A stretch of 64,000 bases of DNA, from NCBI RefSeq assembly GCF_963082655.1, contig NC_081553.1, forward strand, positions 16,458,643 to 16,522,642, written 5' to 3'. Numbering within the stretch: position 1 is the stretch's first letter; each line of letters opens with the position of its first letter. This document shows positions 22,201 through 28,218 of the stretch, piece after piece. A model generated the notes under the pieces. The model ran no database searches. It saw only the letters and a program-made list of their open reading frames with translations, and had not been told where the DNA came from. A program made the position numbers and the translations under genes. The stretch comes from Stomoxys calcitrans (lineage: Eukaryota; Arthropoda; Insecta; Diptera; Muscidae).

Positions 22201-23282
22201 TCAGTTCATAACCTTATATAGCTGCCATGAAAATTTGAAATTTTGTTCATATCGTTTTGGTATGACTTCTCACAACTGTGCCAAATATGGTCTAAATTAG
22301 ACCATATCCTGATATAGCCTCCCTATAAATCGATATCCCGATTAGACTTCTTGGGCTTCTAGAGGGCGCATATGACGCTTTAGTATAACTTACAATAACT
22401 GTTTCAAGTATGGTCTAATTCAGGCCATAACCTGATATAGCTGCCATATTAACCGATCTCCCAATTTGACTTTCTAAGCCTCCGGAGGTCGCTATTATTA
22501 CTTCATTTGCCCAAAATTTTGGAGGTGGTATTTTTCTATGACTTCTAACAGCTACGACAAGTGCGATTTATATCGGTCAATAACTTGATATAGCTCACAT
22601 ATATTTGAAAAAGTCATTCAATGAACTTGAGAAATTCGATCCATGATGGAGGGTACATAAGATTCGGCTAGGCCGAACAAAGCACGCTTTTATTGGTTCT
22701 ATTACTATTAATTCCAAATTAATTTATTATTTTGTATATTCTCAGTCGTATAACCTCTACAACAACGTTTTGGAATTGGATCCTCAAAATGCTGTGGCCC
22801 TAAAAGCTGTAGCAGAATTGCGTAAAATATTTGAAGATCTACCACCGCCAAATGCAACACGTCTACAAATTATAGATGAAGGAACTTCCGTGGGCCCCCA
22901 GCCAACAGCAATTACCAAAACCCCAGAAAATATTACAAAAGCCTCTTCTTCATCCCAATCTCAATTGGAGAAGCCTCAAAGCAAATGGAAAAATTTAGAT
23001 TTGGCCGATTTGGTTAAACCGAATCGTATAGTTAAAAACAAAATCATAAAAGCTGCGGAAACTTTGGAAAAAATTCAGACAATTTCAACTGTGGCAAGTG
23101 AGAAAAAAGCTGCCACCTACAATGAGAAAAACGAAAAGAAAACAAAACAACAACAACTGGGGAATATAGATACTAACTCAGAGGAAAATTCGCAAGTCCT
23201 AACGTCACTACGTATGCCGGGAACATTTACATCATCAAAAAGAACATCTGTGAAGGGTAAACCATTGATTGAGGAATTATAG
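994..23282 (+). CDS. SPAG1-like TPR co-chaperone (dynein preassembly type), five coding exons
   Basis: Spliced coding exons are 994-1263, 1344-1741, 1828-1955, 2357-2484 and 22746-23282. Together they make 1461 nt, giving 486 residues plus TAG. Residues 10-55 match the SPAG1 N terminus (IPVNHLDF-like start, LRSGEEGYYPDL at 40-51). LPPVR at about 116-120 and DYSKWDKYD at 149-157 are also SPAG1 landmarks. One TPR array follows at about 224-335: RGNEYFRAKEYDNAM, then PYNNRA, then CLKLDPKNLKARLR, then LELDPQNAVALK. A charged, low-complexity tail ends the protein. SPAG1 family proteins act in the cytosol with HSP70/HSP90 and R2TP-like complexes to preassemble axonemal dynein arms. This protein is about half the length of human SPAG1 and has only the first TPR group; no C-terminal RPAP3-type domain is visible. 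All junctions are GT-AG and keep frame. The last intron is 20,261 bp and full of transposons. RPAP3/spaghetti is the main alternative, but the N terminus favours SPAG1. Confidence 0.88.
1344..1741 (+). CDS. SPAG1-like exon 2 (residues 91-223)
   Basis: The acceptor is ATATTGCAG ending at 1343. The donor is GTAAGT at 1742, leaving two bases of a Glu codon. The exon encodes a charged linker with LPPVR and the conserved DYSKWDKYD motif just before the TPR block. The preceding intron is 80 bp. Confidence 0.88.
1828..1955 (+). CDS. SPAG1-like exon 3 (first TPR)
   Basis: The acceptor is CCTTTTAAG ending at 1827. The exon encodes FRLRGNEYFRAKEYDNAM...PYNNRAVT, helices A and B of the first TPR and the start of the second. 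The donor GTAAGTATC at 1956 lies exactly in an 8-bp target-site duplication made by a transposon. One base (T) is carried into exon 4. Reading through the donor hits a TAA within the transposon, so this left copy of the donor must be used. Confidence 0.88.
1964..2281. mobile_element. hAT-type MITE inserted at the exon-3 splice donor
   Basis: The element is 318 bp. It begins CAAAGAGCGTAAGA (1964-1977) and ends with the exact inverse TCTTACGCTCTTTG (2268-2281). It is flanked by identical 8-bp repeats GTAAGTAT (1956-1963 and 2282-2289). An 8-bp duplication and terminal inverted repeats starting CA-AG are the hallmarks of hAT transposons. An inner inverted repeat (TTAAAGACACAACA at 2031-2044 against 2203-2216) suggests a foldback. 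No transposase is encoded. The duplicated bases are the splice donor of exon 3, so a working donor remains on the left and a second donor-like copy sits on the right. Confidence 0.85.
2357..2484 (+). CDS. SPAG1-like exon 4 (second and third TPR)
   Basis: The acceptor is TTTTTAG ending at 2356. The first bases complete a Tyr codon. The exon encodes FKQQKYFESIKDCEACLKLD and PKNLKARLRLADASYAYGKRRE. The donor is GTAAGT at 2485, phase 0. The intron that follows runs to 22745. Confidence 0.88.
2485..2819. other. Start of the giant intron; no recognised feature
   Basis: AT-rich intronic sequence. No coding similarity or recognised repeat end was seen. It passes into degraded DINE-type satellite sequence at about 2820. 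Confidence 0.5.
2820..3187 (+). repeat. DINE-type satellite core, fragment
   Basis: Two to three degenerate units of about 150 bp carry the recurrent phrases CCGATTTCGCTGAAATTTGGCACA, GGTTCAGATTGGTCTATAT and AGGCCTATAAAAG. These are the core units of the second DINE subfamily seen at 23731-25698 and 58675-60115. The array is broken at 3188 by a LINE and resumes at about 4613 in the same orientation. Confidence 0.65.
3188..4612 (-). pseudogene. 5'-truncated RNase H-bearing LINE (family A)
   Basis: Read on the minus strand this is the 3' part of a LOA/I-like non-LTR retrotransposon. It holds the RT thumb (GTKWGLNPRIVHWLYR...TYASVFWWTAMEK, 4649 to 4340), an RNase H domain (CYTDGSKLEDKVGLGVYIE...LQAEIWAI, about 4140-3980), a C-terminal Cys/His region (CRACGEEDETLEHFLCHCP, about 3510-3440), then a 3'UTR. 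The 3' end at the left is a (GGTTA)-like tail on the + strand. Frame breaks separate the domains, so it is dead. It sits inside DINE satellite sequence, with GCCAAT on both sides as a possible short target duplication. The 5' end is missing, as expected of aborted reverse transcription. Confidence 0.8.
4613..5765. repeat. DINE-like satellite units and an inverted DINE head
   Basis: Bases 4613-4810 continue the satellite interrupted by the LINE. From about 4800 the phrases are more divergent but keep GATCGGTCTATAT and CAGCTATA. At 5640-5765, read on the minus strand, there is a DINE head: the GATCGTC(T)CGA block, the ATGTCCGTC block (short here) and the ATATATAT/CGATC landmarks. There is no protein-coding content. 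Confidence 0.6.
5785..6427 (+). pseudogene. RTE-like LINE, 3' end
   Basis: The + strand encodes pieces of the RT C terminus in shifting frames: IYLDTAVTETNDTSFEIKR (about 5825), an LYGSEAL motif (about 5995), then WSDQVESDISKLGVKDWRRSA (about 6278-6340). These match the typical C-terminal end of RTE/craniofacial-development-protein-2-like elements. The end AATTAAACTAAAGTAA (about 6410) matches the short-repeat tail expected for RTE and the one seen at 37226. There are many stops, and the whole is repeated at 19610-20250. Confidence 0.72.
6428..6846 (-). pseudogene. BEL/Pao retrotransposon 3' end (integrase C-terminal remnant)
   Basis: On the minus strand, from about 6835 down, codons give VKHW, AAQPNLKENDFVVIKED and LPGEWCLGRV. 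This is the C-terminal integrase-associated domain that follows the catalytic core in BEL/Pao polyproteins. The same end continues upstream into an integrase core in the second copy (20672-21480). Here it is cut at 6846. The open frame at 6611-6210 lies downstream and has no recognised similarity. Confidence 0.65.
6847..7246. repeat. Second copy of the window-start module, with DINE head
   Basis: Bases 6894-7206 repeat 1-297. The DINE head continues a little further here (CCTCGAAATATTGATCTGAGACCCC) before breaking into LINE sequence at about 7247. Bases 6847-6893 are not recognised. Confidence 0.68.
7247..9560 (-). pseudogene. LINE family A, longest copy (EN end, RT and RNase H)
   Basis: Read right to left: the end of an endonuclease domain (SFSDHRCIRF, about 9490-9460); an RT N-terminal part (SFKPFRLPGPDGIFPTLLQKEA, about 8610-8545); a palm region (SYSPISLKSFLLKTMERIVD, about 8440-8380); the catalytic motif YADD at 7985-7996, preceded by GTPEVSIFSPLL; the thumb (about 7720); and the RNase H start YTDGSNLEDR (about 7290). 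The frames are broken at many places, so the element is dead. The 3' end is cut by the DINE head at 7246. A SINE is inserted at 8645-8816, and a short local duplication lies at 8821-8935. Confidence 0.8.
8632..8829 (+). mobile_element. 5'-truncated tRNA-derived SINE with 13-bp target duplication
   Basis: The body at 8645-8816 matches the 3' two-thirds of the full SINE at 43833-44146 (TACTATGCCATGTAAA, TCTCCAAAGAGATGTCG, GCCCCTGTTCCTTAGTG, GGCAAAATTTGCAT). The perfect repeats TGATAAACCTTCG (8632-8644 and 8817-8829) flank it, as expected for LINE-driven insertion. The target is the dead LINE-A copy, so the SINE is younger than that LINE. Confidence 0.85.
9561..10407. other. Intronic sequence with a CATCGT/CATCAT microsatellite
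   Basis: Unrecognised AT-rich sequence. A short simple repeat of ATC-type triplets lies at about 10008-10042. No coding or transposon landmarks were recognised. Confidence 0.5.
10408..11025. repeat. Pair of about 155-bp direct repeats flanking a tRNA-like box
   Basis: Bases 10408-10562 and 10872-11025 are nearly identical direct repeats (TTTCTCTTTCGAGACGAGCT, GGGACGCGTTTCGTCTT, CAACCATATTAGGTGTGATG). The 309-bp spacer has GGTTCGAATCC at about 10791, which fits a tRNA B box, but no convincing full tRNA. The layout resembles a terminal-repeat element in miniature or a tandem duplication of one SINE-like unit. The family is not recognised. Confidence 0.6.
11026..11250. other. Intronic spacer
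   Basis: No recognised feature. It separates the direct-repeat pair from the SINE head at 11251. Confidence 0.45.
11251..11308 (+). repeat. SINE head (tRNA-like) fused to a DINE element
   Basis: GTAGCGCAAAGTTTAGTATG resembles the tRNA A-box part of the SINE at 43838, and GGTTCAAATCCTGGG is its B-box part. Exactly after it the DINE head GGGGGTATATTCATTTTGTC begins, so the tRNA-like head replaces or abuts the DINE terminus. Confidence 0.6.
11308..13030 (+). mobile_element. INE-1/DINE-1-like element with tandem core (copy A)
   Basis: The head has the GGGGGTATATTC block, TCGAAATATTCGTCTGAGAC and CGATCTAGCCATGTCCGTC followed by GTCC repeats. The core has about ten degenerate units of about 150 bp with CTTGACTTCTTGAGCC, TAGAGGGCGCAATTCT, CCGATTTGGCTGAAATTTTG and CATATAAACCGATC. 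The tail is AATTCGGCCCTGCTAAACTTGGCACGCTTTTACTCG. These head blocks match the Drosophila INE-1/DINE-1 layout, non-autonomous Helentron derivatives. Nothing is coded. Confidence 0.75.
13031..14179. other. Repeat-poor intronic stretch
   Basis: Mostly unique-looking sequence. The open frames here (about 64-90 codons) have no recognisable protein features. A GTGAGATAGTAAGAGGGAGA purine-rich run lies at about 13725. Confidence 0.45.
14180..14515 (-). repeat. Degenerate DINE satellite core, inverted
   Basis: Phrases such as CAAATCGGATGAACATTTTTGG, ATCGGTTTATATGGGAGCTAT and GTCAGAGAAGTCAAAT are reverse complements of the DINE core units. No head or tail is present. The MITE that follows is inserted in it. 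Confidence 0.6.
14516..14752 (+). mobile_element. 237-bp mariner-type MITE, copy 1
   Basis: It begins TTGGGTTGCCCAAAAAGTAA and ends in its near-perfect inverse (ACTTTTTGGGCAACCCAA), flanked by TA on both sides. The interior (TAAAGCAAGCTAAAAGTAAC, AGCTGATAACTGACAGAAG) is shared almost unchanged with copies at 29268, 40460 and 42522. There is no transposase. The TA target and long inverted repeats point to mobilisation by a Tc1/mariner transposase. Confidence 0.88.
14755..16560 (+). mobile_element. T element: interspersed repeat with tandem units, carrying a SINE
   Basis: It opens TATAAAAATTAATTTGTGTTTG and CTGAACCGATTATTCACAGA. Repeated units of about 150-170 bp follow, each with GACAATATGGGACTCAAATG, AAAGGTATTCGGGAGTAGA, GGGGGCGGACCCTC and AACCCCAAAACACC. 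The same element type is at 33310, 46611 (minus) and 56491 (minus). There are no long coding frames. The family name is not known to me. The distal part (about 16340-16500) is a SINE in reverse orientation. Confidence 0.7.
16340..16505 (-). mobile_element. SINE embedded in the T element
   Basis: On the minus strand: TAGCCTATGACGCTGAATG, TTTGAATCCTGGCGAGAAC (B-box region), TTATCCCCTCTTAAC, CATTTACGAGGTACAATGCC. This follows the layout of the SINE at 43833 and is closest to the one at 56620-56850, which sits at the same junction of another T element. Confidence 0.65.
16624..17420 (+). pseudogene. DD41D (rosa-like) mariner relic
   Basis: It starts with AAAGGGTGATTTTTTAAAT. A decayed start (AACCATGAATC, 16734) is followed by a large N-terminal deletion. 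Core pieces follow (NKQNCRFLSEDQPEALQELP at about 16840-16905, CRTVW-type block, then the distal DNIEAFIREIPAEILERV...HLRRSHGQHLHEIIFKH ending at about 17388). Stops and frameshifts are frequent, and the second Asp block (about 17080) is damaged. The 3' end is cut at 17420, where the duplicated block begins. Confidence 0.78.
17421..18460 (-). pseudogene. LINE family A, second truncated copy
   Basis: Minus strand. RT thumb (18505-18190), RNase H (YTDGSELEDKVGLGVYIE, about 17985; LQAEIWAI, about 17870), then a deletion at about 17822 that removes the region between RNase H and the Cys/His end. The 3' tail is TTAGG-like at 17420-17439. It is otherwise nearly identical to 3188-4612. Confidence 0.8.
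18461..19605. repeat. DINE satellite and inverted DINE head (copy of 4613-5765)
   Basis: It matches 4613-5765 with a few substitutions and a short deletion at about 19370 (loss of one AAATATGC-type stretch). No genes. Confidence 0.65.
19610..20250 (+). pseudogene. RTE-like LINE 3' end (copy of 5785-6427)
   Basis: Same domains and same breaks as the first copy: IYLDTAVTETNDTSFEIKR, then LYGSEAL, then SDQVESDISKLG, and the AAACTAAAGTAA tail. The shared lesions show that it was already dead before duplication. Confidence 0.72.
20251..21480 (-). pseudogene. BEL/Pao retrotransposon integrase remnant
   Basis: Read on the minus strand: an N-terminal region with YENQAMLRAFRQEFYIIRLK (about 21405-21345), then VYFAGPFE (about 21205), LEACSELSTKAFLSTFNRFAGRREF (about 21150) and DNGTNFVGASRSLAQEFRN (about 21060). 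The DNGTNF motif is the second catalytic Asp block of retroviral-type integrases. The C-terminal piece AAQPNLKENDFVVIKED is at about 20590. The open frames are split by stops and a frameshift around 21150, and no LTRs, gag, protease or RT were found. Confidence 0.82.
21481..21852. other. Intronic spacer, nothing recognised
   Basis: AT-rich sequence between the BEL remnant and a DINE element. No feature was recognised. Confidence 0.45.
21853..22698 (+). mobile_element. INE-1/DINE-1-like element (copy B, short)
   Basis: The head ACATTCCACCATAGGATGGGG is followed by the GTATACTAATTTCATCATTC block and ATGTCCGTCTGTCTGTCC. About four degenerate core units follow. The tail ends AAGATTCGGCTAGGCCGAAC, AGCACGCTTTTATTGG. 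It is 846 bp, about half the length of the copies at 50865 and 52691 because it has fewer units. Confidence 0.78.
22746..23282 (+). CDS. SPAG1-like exon 5 (end of TPR and C-terminal tail)
   Basis: The acceptor TATTCTCAG ends at 22745, phase 0. The first codons SYNLYNNVLELDPQNAVALKA complete the last TPR begun in exon 4. A 150-residue low-complexity tail rich in Lys, Ser, Gln and Glu follows, with RLQIIDEG, KWKNLDLADLVKPNRIVKNK and KKTKQQQ. It ends TAG at 23280-23282. The TTG at 22770 is not a start; it is internal to this exon. Confidence 0.88.
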   Translation, partial: SYNLYNNVLELDPQNAVALKAVAELRKIFEDLPPPNATRLQIIDEGTSVGPQPTAITKTPENITKASSSSQSQLEKPQSKWKNLDLADLVKPNRIVKNKIIKAAETLEKIQTISTVASEKKAATYNEKNEKKTKQQQLGNIDTNSEENSQVLTSLRMPGTFTSSKRTSVKGKPLIEEL

Positions 23283-23420
23283 ACTGCCAGCGATAGTGGA
23301 AGAAAGACAACAGAGGAAAATTCATGGAAAAGAGATCTAAATAAAATATGTTTTCGTTTGAGTTGCCTTGAATAGACGAATTGTTTTGATTGCATTAACT
23401 CTAATAAAATAATTTTAGCT
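23283..23420 (+). other. 3'UTR and poly(A) signals of the SPAG1-like gene
   Basis: Two AATAAA hexamers lie at about 23339 and 23402, within 125 bp of the stop. Either could be used; no experiment distinguishes them. Bases 23421-23675 are unremarkable. Confidence 0.55.
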
Positions 23421-23730
23421 AGAGTGTATGGTTTTGCATGCATGTTTTTTTTGTCCATGTTTTTATTCTAATGTGTTAAACCATATTTAACAGGAATTCA
23501 GATTATAAGGAAAATATCATGTATTACTTGCATTAATTGAATTTATAAAGTTGAATTAAATGAAAGTATAAAGAGAATGGTGGGAACTCTTTAAAATGCT
23601 TGTAAAAAGGCTTTCCCATCACGTATATTTCAAACGAAAATGAGAAGTACAAATCAGGAGATCGATTTATATAAAGAGTGATTTTTTAAGATTTATAAGA
23701 AAGTTCTTCAAAAAAAAAAAAAAAAAAAAC

Positions 23731-25698
23731 AACTAAAAAGGCGTTAAGTTCGGCCGGGCCGAAATTTGGATACCCACCACCTCGGGTATATACAATATGT
23801 AAACCACCTTTCACCAGAATCCGGTGAAAATTGCATACCTTATGTCCCAAAGCAGTTATATCGAAATATGTTCCGATTTGGTCCAAATAATAAATAAGTG
23901 CAGTAGCTATATCTAAAAATAAACCGATCTGAACCATATACGACACGGATGTCGAAAAGCCTAACATAAGTCATCGTGTCAAATTTCAGTGAAATCAGAT
24001 TATAAATGCGCCTTTTATGGGCTCAAAATCTTTAATCGAGATATAGGTCTATATGGCAGCTATATTCAAATCTGGACCTATCTGGGCCAAATTGAAGAAG
24101 GACATCGAAAGGCCTAACTAAACTCACTGTCTCAAATTCCACTGACATCGGACAATAAATGCGCCTTTTATGGCTCCAAAACCTAAAACCGAGAGATCGG
24201 TCTATATGACAGCTATATCCAAATCTGAACCGATCTGCGCCATATTGTAGAAGTCTGTCAAGAGGCTTAACTTAACTTACTGTCCCAAATTTCGGCGATA
24301 TGGGACAATAAATGCGGCTCAAAATCTTAAAGCGAGAGATCGGTCTATATGGCAGTTATATTCAAATCTGAACCGATCATTTCCAAATTAAAGAAAGATA
24401 TCGAAGGGTCTAAGACAACTCACTGTCTCAAATTTCAGCAAAACTGGATAATTCGAACCGAACACTGATTTTGGTAATAAAATTCAATGATTTGCAAGCG
24501 TTGCTCGTTAGTAAGTCTATTCATGATGAAATGTCAAAGCATACTGAGCATCTTTCTCTTTGACACCATGTCTGAAATCCCACGTGATCTGTCAAATACT
24601 AATGCATGAAAATCCTAACCTCAAAAAAATCACCCTTTAAATGTGCCTTTTATTGGCCTAAGGCCCTAAATCGGAGGATCGGTCTATATGGCAGCTATAA
24701 CCAAATCTAGACCGATGGGACAATAAATGAAATGGGACAATAAATGCGGCTCAAAATCTTAAAGCGAGGAATCGGTCTATATGGCAGTTATATTCAAATT
24801 TGAACCGATCATGACCAAATTAAAGAAAGATATCGAAGCGTCTAAGACAACTCACTGTCTCAAATTTCAGCAAAACTGGATAATAAATGGGCTTTTATTG
24901 GCCTAAGGCCCTAAATGGGAGGATCGGTCTATATGGCAGCTATAACCAAATCTAGACCGATGGGACAATAAATGCGGCTCAAATCCTTAAAGCGAGAGAT
25001 CAGTGAATATATGGCAGTTATATTCAAATCTGAACCGATCATGACCAAATTAAAGAAACATATCAAAGGTTCTAAGATAACTCACTGTCTCAAATTTCAG
25101 CAAAACTGGATAATAAATGTGGCTTTTATTAGCCTAAGGCCCTAAATCGGAGGATCGGTCTATATGGCAGCTATAACCAAATCTAGACCGATCTGGGCCA
25201 AATTGAAGAAGGATGTCGAAGGGCCTAACGCAACTCACTGTCCCAAATTTCAGCATAATCGGATACTAAATGTGGCTTTATGGGCCTAAGAGGATCGGTC
25301 TGTATGACAGCTATAACCAAATCTGGACCGATCTGGGCCAAATGACGAAGGATGTTGGAGGGCCTAACACAACTCACTGTCCCGAATTTCAGCAAAATTT
25401 GATTATAAATAAGCCTTTAATGGATGTAAGACCCTAAATCGGTGGATCGGTCTATATGGGGGCTATATTAATGTATAGTCCGATATAGCCCATCTTCGAA
25501 CTTAACCTGCTTATGAACATTTTCTATTTTTAAAGACTGTAGCGAGATTTCTACAGACAGACGGACATGTCTAGATCGTCTTAGATTTTTACGCTGATCA
25601 AGAATATATATACTATATAGGGTCGGAAATGGATATTTCGATGTGTTGCAAACGGAATGACAAAATTAATATACCCCCATCCTTCAATGGTCGGTATA
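23731..25698 (-). mobile_element. INE-1/DINE-1-like element, second satellite subfamily (copy C)
   Basis: Minus strand. The head at the right has TATACCGACCATTGAAGGAT, the TATTAATTTTGTCATTCCG block, TATATATTCTTGATCAGCGT and GATCTAGACATGTCCGTC. The tail at the left is TCGGCCGGGCCGAAATTTGG, CCACCACCTCGGGTATATAC. The core units of about 150 bp carry GAGATCGGTCTATATGGCAG, CCAAATCTGAACCGATC, TCACTGTCTCAAATTTCAGC and AAATGCGCCTTTTATGG. The core differs from copies A, L and M while the head blocks agree. It is interrupted by the DD41D end at 24463-24640. Confidence 0.78.
24463..24640 (-). mobile_element. DD41D (rosa-like) 5' terminal fragment
   Basis: Reverse complement of 301-490: terminal AAAGGGTGATTTTTTTGAGG at the right, then the first codons NRLTNEQRLQIIEFYYQNQ and a CSVRN-type end. 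Only the 178 terminal bases are present. It splits a DINE satellite unit. Confidence 0.8.
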
Positions 25699-28218
25699 AA
25701 AACACAAAATTCAGAAAAATGCATGAAATCTTTATTTGAATTCATAGTACGGTCCATATAATTTAATGTTTCAAGATTATTTCATGCAAATATTGACCAT
25801 GACTGCGCCTCTAATAGTCCATCCGCTTTGTCCAAGTTTGGCATACTCTTTCAAACATTTCGGCCGGTATCACACGAATTTTTATTTATTTTTTTTTTTT
25901 CAATCAACCAACACGCAGGGGATGTCCCCTATATATGCAGTGCATTGCATTGGAGAAGATAGTTAAGGATAGGAGGGGGAAAGAGGGATTCTATAAGTAG
26001 CGGGAAAAACATCCGCCAGAAGTCGATTCCACATACGAACCGCCCTAACGAAAAAAGAATTCTCTAGGTAGTGCATGGTCCGATCAGCTGACCAATCGAT
26101 TACAAACCAGTGCGCACTTCTAGAAAATCTTGTATTTCTAACAAACAACCTTAAGTCAGGAATCAGAAGACTGATTTCCGAAGAACACACACCGTGGAAG
26201 AATCGACAGAACAGTACCACACAACCCAATGTTTAAGGGAAATAATTGAGTTGAATACCCTACCATCTCCAATCCACACCAACGCTCGCCTCTGGACACG
26301 GTAAAGCAGCTCAAAAGGATAATTTTGGAGCTCCGGGCCATATATGCGAGTTATATTCCATCTTTGGCCTGATGTAGGTAATGTAGATATTAAGAAAATC
26401 AGCGGGAGTGAAATATTTCTTACAACGCTGAAGAAAGCCCAAGCACTTGAATGCTTCTTTCGACACTTCAAATACATGTTTTAACCAACAGACATAACAT
26501 TGAATCTTTATGCCCAGAACATCAAGAGCCTCTGACTGCTTGATATCTACACCGTCGATAGATATTGACGATTGTTAAGTGTCACTGAATCGTTTGTTGG
26601 ACAACAAACAGCACTGCGTTTTGCGCGTTTTAAAATCTACTCTGTTCATTCGACCCCACTCAGAAAGGGTCAGCAAATCCTGATAGAGTGTTAAGTCCAT
26701 AATCCGCCTTCTGTCTTCAATCTCGCGAAGAGTCGGCCTATGGTCGAATCAAAAATAATGACATTGAACAGGACAGAGCCTTGTGGTACTCATGCGGTCA
26801 ATTTATATTCGTCAGATGAGAACCCATCTACAACAACTCTTATATTGCAAGAGAAAACTCGATATAAATCGAGCGAAGTTATTACCGACACCAAAAGGGA
26901 CAAGCTTTGAAAGGAGTGCACCATGCCAGACCCTATCAAATGCCTTGGAGATATCCAGAGCCACGACCTTACTCTCAGCAACTGATGAATAGAGCGATTC
27001 CAACGTTCAGACAGGAATGCCATCAGGTCACCCGTGGAGCGATTTCTGCGTAACCATTGGATTCTAAGTATCTCACAAGATGTTAATTGATCATGCTCTC
27101 CATAACCTTGGAAAGCGCAGAGCATAACGCTGTTAGTCGGTTGCCACACCCAACTTGGGGATAGACTGCACGTTCGCAATCTACCAACGCACCGGAAAAA
27201 CGGCCGCATCCTAAGCTGAGCTTTAACATAGACCCACAAAAAATAGTCTAAAGGCGTTAAATCGCACGATCTAGTTGGCCATTTGACCGGTCCCGAACGT
27301 AAAATAAAATGTTCACTAAACTCGCCTTTCAATAAGTCCATTGTTACGCGTGCTGTGTGGCATGTGTCACCGTCTTGTTGAAACCACATGCCATGTATGT
27401 CAAGCTCTTGCATTTTGGGCAAAAAAAAGCTGGATGTCATGTCACGGTAGCGCTCATCATTCACAGTTACGTTACGATTCGCATTATCTTTGAAGGAGTA
27501 CGGTCCAATGATGCCACCAGCTTATGAACCGTTCGCAATCTTCCAACGCGCCAGGAAAACGCCCGCACCGTAAGCTGAGCTTTAATATAGCCCCACAAAA
27601 AATAGTCTAAAGGCGTCAAATCGCACGATCTACGCGGCCAACTGACCGGTCCCGAACGTGAAATAAAATGTTCACCGAACTCGGTTCTCAATGAGTCCAT
27701 TGTTACGCATGCCGTGTGGCATATGACATCGTCTTGTTGAAACCACATGTCAAGCAAGTCAAGCTCTTGCATTTTGGGCAAAAAAAAAAAAGCTGGATAC
27801 CATCTCACAGTAGCGCTCATCATTCACAGCTACTTCGAAGATGTACGGTCCAATGATGCCACCAGCTCATGAACCGCACCAAACTGAGACTTTTTCTGAA
27901 TACATTGCTAGCTCTTGCAATGCTTTTGACTGATCTTCACTCCAAAATCGACAACTCTGCCTATTTGCGTGCATATTGAGCCTAAAATGAGCTTCGTCGA
28001 TGGAATGGAAGAAGCGCGCGATGAACTTTCATAACAGAGCACGCATTTTGATATTAAAATTCTATAATTTGCAAGCGTTGTTCGTTTGTAAGACGATTGA
28101 TTCATGGTTGAATTATAGACCAAACTGAAGATGTTTGACTGTGAATCAAAACGCGAAACGTGCTTGAGCTGTTTAAACCAGTGTTGCCAAAAAGATCATA
28201 GCTAAAAAATCATCCTTC
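25699..28218 (-). pseudogene. DD41D (rosa-like) mariner relic with internal duplication and a nested LINE
   Basis: Minus strand, from 28218 (AAGGATGATTTTTTAGC terminal bases) leftwards: start near 28105 (NQSSYKRTTL-type reading), catalytic core first block (AHFRLNMHANRQSCRFWSED, about 27990), then two tandem copies of the distal core. One is at 27823-27530 (LPKMQELDLLDMWFQQDDV, RRSCDLTPLDYFLWGYI), the other at 27464-27180 (MWFQQDGDTCHTA, TRSCDLTPLDYFLWVYV). Forty-one residues separate the Asp of QQD from the Asp of PLD, which is the DD41D spacing of the rosa group. The 3' end (HEIIFKH region) is at 25700-25880. Between them lies a LINE, 25885-27170. It cannot encode an active transposase. Confidence 0.8.
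25885..27170 (-). pseudogene. Jockey-like LINE (family B) inserted in the DD41D relic
   Basis: Minus strand. The 3' end at the left has a T-rich run on the + strand (a poly(A) tail of the element). RT pieces: VVALDISKAFDRVWHGALL (about 26960) and VVVDGFSSD (about 26825). C-terminal pieces: VWIGDGRVFNS (about 26270), RNTRFSRSAHWFV (about 26130) and TVRMWNRLLADVFP (about 26035). The FADD catalytic block is missing because of an internal deletion at about 26750. It is 5'-truncated at about 27170. It resembles 48076-49045 in sequence. Confidence 0.78.

Noticed and set aside
22770..23282. Separate gene starting at 22770
   Set aside because: The first codon is TTG and the frame is open upstream to an acceptor at 22745 that continues the TPR of exon 4.
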